A stretch of 64,000 nt of DNA from Halobacillus massiliensis (GTDB lineage: Bacteria; Bacillota; Bacilli; Bacillales; Halobacillaceae). Made by a program: the position numbers and the translations under genes. Positions within the stretch are counted from its first letter, which is position 1; every line of letters begins with the position of its first letter. The notes under the pieces were generated by a model. That model ran no database searches, was not told the origin of the DNA, and was given only the letters and a program-made list of their open reading frames with translations. Location of the stretch: assembly GCF_900166625.1 (NCBI RefSeq), contig NZ_LT800499.1, positions 2,397,731-2,461,730 of the forward strand. Direction: 5' to 3'. Of this stretch, positions 61,111-64,000 are shown piece by piece.

Positions 61111-63036
61111 TCAATTATCGTTAAAGTAAAGTCGGAGGGTTGATCCGCTTTCCACTTTTGTTCCTGCTTCGGGAGCCTGGGAAACCACTTTATCTCCTTT
61201 TCCATTTGATTCAATCTTCAAATCAATAAGCATATTTTTTATTTCTTTTTTCGTCATCCCCGTAACATCAGGAACTTCTAATAATGGCTCTTCCGGCCAC
61301 TGGTATTCTTTCGCAAGTCCGTCTTTTCTTGCTTTAACTCCCATTGCACGCAGGCTGTCTTCCATAATGGATCCGACAATTGGAGCAGCAACTACTCCCC
61401 CAAATTGAACCGTTCCTTTTGGATTATCTACAGCTATATAGACGACAAGCTCTGGATCATCAGCTGGGGCAAAGCCGATAAAAGATACGATGTGATTATT
61501 TTTCATATATTGACCGTCTTTCCCGACTTTCTGAGCTGTTCCGGTTTTGCCTCCCACCCGATATCCTTCTACATAAGCACCTCTCCCTGTACCTTGTGCT
61601 ACTACAGATTCGAGTGCCTCACGCACTTTTTTGGAGGTTTCTTCTGAAATAACTCTTTTTACTAGTTTTGGCTTATTTTTCTCCAGGACATCTCCACTTA
61701 TCGGATCAAGCCAGGCTTCCTGGACATACGGCTCATAGTATTCTCCGCCATTAACGGCAGCCGCTACCGCCATAACCTGCTGAATCGGTGTGACAGATAC
61801 ACCCTGGCCAAATGCAGTTGTGGCTTGCTCAACAGGTCCGACCTGTTCAGGTTTAAAGAGAATCCCTTTACCTTCTCCCTGAAGATCTATGCCTGTTTTC
61901 TCTCCGAATCCAAATTTATTGATATATTCAAAAAGACGTTCTTTTCCAAGCCTTTCCCCAAGCTGTACAAACCCCGGGTTACACGAGTTCTGTACGACTT
62001 CTAAATAGGACTGGCTTCCGTGCCCTCCCCTCTTCCAGCAGCGCAATGTAGCACCGGCGACTTTCGCTGATCCTGAATCATGAAAATGATCGTCATGTAA
62101 ATCAACTAGTCCCTCTTCAAGAGCAGCAGCCAACGTAATAATTTTAAAGGTAGAACCTGGTTCATATGTACTCCATACCGGCAAATTTCGGTTGTACACG
62201 GAAGCTTCTACCTCTTGGTAATTATTTGGATGAAAATTCGGGCGAGATGCCATTGCTTTAACCTTCCCTGTTTGTGGATCAACAGCCAGGGCAATAACTC
62301 CATCAGGATTATATTTCGCGACTGCCATATCCAGCTCCCGTTCTACAATAGACTGAACCTTGTGATCAATTGTTAATTGAAGGTCCTGTCCATCAACAGG
62401 GGGTGTATACGTATCTGCCATATCTGGCATTCTCTTTCCTTTCGCATCAGAGAAGAAAGACAGCGCTCCTTCCTTCCCTTTTAACTTGTCATCGTAGTAC
62501 GCTTCTAACCCGAGAAGCCCCTGGTTATCAATTCCGCTGAACCCGAGAACATGAGAAAGAAACGCCCCATTTGGATAATAGCGCACGGAATCCTCAGCTA
62601 CATAGACACCGGGCAAGTCAAGCATCTGAATAGCGTAAGCCTGTTTATCTGATATTTTACGCCCTTCCGGGTGCAGCTTTTCAATAGATACCTGCTTTGT
62701 TACATGGGTATAGGCTTTTTCTACACTCATATTAAGTATGCCGGCCAGCTGCTCAGCTGTTTTCTCCGGATCTTTAACCTGCCGCGGAACAACCATTACC
62801 GTAGGAGCAGATTGGTTTCCAACCAAAACTTCTCCGTTAGTATCTAGTATTTTGCCTCGCTCTGGTTCAAACGTAATATCCCTGCCCCAGGACTCTTCTG
62901 CCTTGTCCACTAAGAAATCACTTAACACAAATTGTACATAACCAAGCCGTCCGGCAATTACAAGAAAGATCAAAAAACCAATAAAAAAAACAGTGACTAA
63001 CCGTTTTCTTACGATCACCTGTGATACTCGCCTCAT
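61111..63036 (-). CDS. spoVD: Sporulation penicillin-binding protein SpoVD
   Basis: SpoVD is the class B transpeptidase partner of SpoVE in cortex synthesis. The 641 residues have one membrane anchor (about 13-33), the PBP dimerisation domain, the transpeptidase motifs STFK, SCN (in NSCNPG) and KTGTAQ, and one C-terminal PASTA domain (about 585-641). The ATG at 63036 has AAAGGAG 9 bases upstream and yields the MRRVSQVIVRKRL N-terminus; an ATG two codons earlier is too close. Confidence 0.94.
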   Translation of the reverse strand: MRRVSQVIVRKRLVTVFFIGFLIFLVIAGRLGYVQFVLSDFLVDKAEESWGRDITFEPERGKILDTNGEVLVGNQSAPTVMVVPRQVKDPEKTAEQLAGILNMSVEKAYTHVTKQVSIEKLHPEGRKISDKQAYAIQMLDLPGVYVAEDSVRYYPNGAFLSHVLGFSGIDNQGLLGLEAYYDDKLKGKEGALSFFSDAKGKRMPDMADTYTPPVDGQDLQLTIDHKVQSIVERELDMAVAKYNPDGVIALAVDPQTGKVKAMASRPNFHPNNYQEVEASVYNRNLPVWSTYEPGSTFKIITLAAALEEGLVDLHDDHFHDSGSAKVAGATLRCWKRGGHGSQSYLEVVQNSCNPGFVQLGERLGKERLFEYINKFGFGEKTGIDLQGEGKGILFKPEQVGPVEQATTAFGQGVSVTPIQQVMAVAAAVNGGEYYEPYVQEAWLDPISGDVLEKNKPKLVKRVISEETSKKVREALESVVAQGTGRGAYVEGYRVGGKTGTAQKVGKDGQYMKNNHIVSFIGFAPADDPELVVYIAVDNPKGTVQFGGVVAAPIVGSIMEDSLRAMGVKARKDGLAKEYQWPEEPLLEVPDVTGMTKKEIKNMLIDLKIESNGKGDKVVSQAPEAGTKVESGSTLRLYFNDN

Positions 63037-63122
63037 ATCCATAACTCCTTTTGTTTACGATAGAGTAAGCTTGTATCACTATATGCAATCGAATAACGAT
63101 TAGAACACTGCTTCACTTACAG

Positions 63123-64000
63123 CTACTCGGGCGGAGCAAGCTCCACTACAAGATAGCCGCCTTTATTTAATTTTGCACCTTTCTCTACATTCTGCTTAAT
63201 GACGTAGCCATTGCCCATCGTTTCAACCTGCAGTTCAAAATACTCTGCAAGCTTCTGGACATCGCGAAGTGACCAACCGGTTATATCCGGCATTGCGGGT
63301 TCATCTGTAATTACTATAATTCGCTGATCAGATAATACTTTTTCCCCTGGTTCCGGAAGAGTTTTCACTACCTCTTTCCCTTCACCCACGAAGGTGATAT
63401 TACTGAAATCTTTTTTCAGCTCTTTTTTAGCTTTATCCGTATTCTCTCCCGCATAATCTTTCATTTCCAGTTCCTCTACCTTTGCTTCACTAGCCTGGTC
63501 TGGATTAACATCCAGATAATGCAGACTGTTTTCCATAACAGACTTAACAATATGTGTAACTGGCTCAGAACCAGTCTCTGTAACATCCAGTTTCGGCTGT
63601 TTTACAGCCACATAAATTAAGAGTTCAGGATCTTCAACAGGAGCCATTCCAAGAAATGAAAAGATATGATTTTCTTTTCCGGTTTTATAGCCCCCGCCCT
63701 TTTGAGGAATTTGAGCGGTACCTGTTTTTCCTCCTAAGGAATAATCACTTAGTTCAAATGGTTTTCCAGTGCCGTGTTCTCCAGAAACTACTTGTTTTAA
63801 TAAATCTCTCATCTGGCTGGCAGTTTCCGGTGAAATAGGTTCATCTATTACTTCAGGTTTTTTCTCTTTGATAATTTCTCCATTTTCGCTGGAAGTAATT
63901 TGAGACAGCGTATACGGCTGCATCATCTTACCATCATTAGCAATAGCTGTTGCAGCGGTTAACAGCTGCATAGGAGTCGTAGTTGTCCCTTGGCCAAATG
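63123..64000 (-). CDS. pbpB: Penicillin-binding protein 2B (5' part beyond window)
   Basis: PBP2B is the essential class B transpeptidase of the division septum. The visible 291 residues are the C-terminal portion: they begin FGQGTTTTPMQLLTAA within the transpeptidase domain, include the KTGTAQ motif (LGGKTGTAQIPQKG), and end with two PASTA domains (about the last 130 residues). The SxxK and SxN motifs lie outside the window. Position beside spoVD is conserved. It ends 86 bases before spoVD. Confidence 0.95.
   Translation of the reverse strand, partial: FGQGTTTTPMQLLTAATAIANDGKMMQPYTLSQITSSENGEIIKEKKPEVIDEPISPETASQMRDLLKQVVSGEHGTGKPFELSDYSLGGKTGTAQIPQKGGGYKTGKENHIFSFLGMAPVEDPELLIYVAVKQPKLDVTETGSEPVTHIVKSVMENSLHYLDVNPDQASEAKVEELEMKDYAGENTDKAKKELKKDFSNITFVGEGKEVVKTLPEPGEKVLSDQRIIVITDEPAMPDITGWSLRDVQKLAEYFELQVETMGNGYVIKQNVEKGAKLNKGGYLVVELAPPE

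Noticed and set aside
63078-63085. SigE-like -10 (CATATAGT) upstream of spoVD
   Set aside because: One mismatch in the -10 and no acceptable -35 at 13 to 15 bases. SigE control of spoVD is plausible but not supported by this match.

Overview
The window is a stretch of conserved chromosome from a spore-forming, low-to-mid GC member of the Bacillaceae. Gene content and order follow the Bacillus subtilis plsX-to-pbpB region, written here in reverse. Sporulation genes (spoVM, sigE, sigG, spoIIGA, spoVE, spoVD) put it among endospore formers. Several protein sequences look most like moderately halophilic genera of the Halobacillus/Thalassobacillus type, but that is a judgement from sequence feel, not a search. 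Nearly every gene is on the minus strand; the exceptions are an NCS2 purine permease, a small membrane protein, rpmB and rqcH.

Layout from left to right (transcription mostly right to left): phospholipid synthesis and its regulator (plsX, fapR with its own operator); recG; serine dehydratase (sdaAA, sdaAB); an accessory insert of about 3 kb (permease, repeat cluster, membrane protein); fakA-yloU; rpmB and the 26-residue spoVM; thiN-rpe-rsgA-prkC-stp; rsmB-fmt-priA-coaBC-rpoZ-gmk-remA; yloC and divergent rqcH; the complete pyrimidine operon pyrR-pyrP-pyrB-pyrC-carA-carB-pyrK-pyrD-pyrF-pyrE with three PyrR attenuators; rluD-lspA; ileS with a T-box leader; divIVA-ylmH-ylmG-sepF-ylmE-ylmD-ylmC; sigG-sigE-spoIIGA; ftsZ-ftsA-divIB; and spoVE-murD-mraY-murF-murE-spoVD-pbpB, the last cut by the window edge.

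The genes fall into a few jobs: nucleotide supply (gmk, pyr operon, purine permease), translation and ribosome upkeep (rpmB, rsgA, rsmB, fmt, ileS, rqcH, ylmH), cell wall and division (mur genes, mraY, ftsA, ftsZ, sepF, divIVA, divIB, PBPs), envelope signalling (prkC/stp) and the sporulation switch from SigE to SigG. Compared with B. subtilis, def, rlmN, murG, murB, the dksA-like gene before ileS and the genes between divIB and ftsA are absent from their usual places.

I did not find a wholly new system. The most interesting signals are regulatory. A 13-bp hairpin sequesters the sigG ribosome binding site and overlaps a SigF-like promoter placed so that only read-through RNA would form it. A 14-bp terminator-like hairpin covers the spoVE ribosome binding site. 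spoIIGA has no normal start codon at its conserved N-terminus. At least six copies of one structured intergenic repeat sit where gene order departs from the usual one. A 19-bp perfect palindrome lies upstream of divIB. All start-site corrections below come from ribosome binding site spacing and recalled family N-termini; no database search was run.
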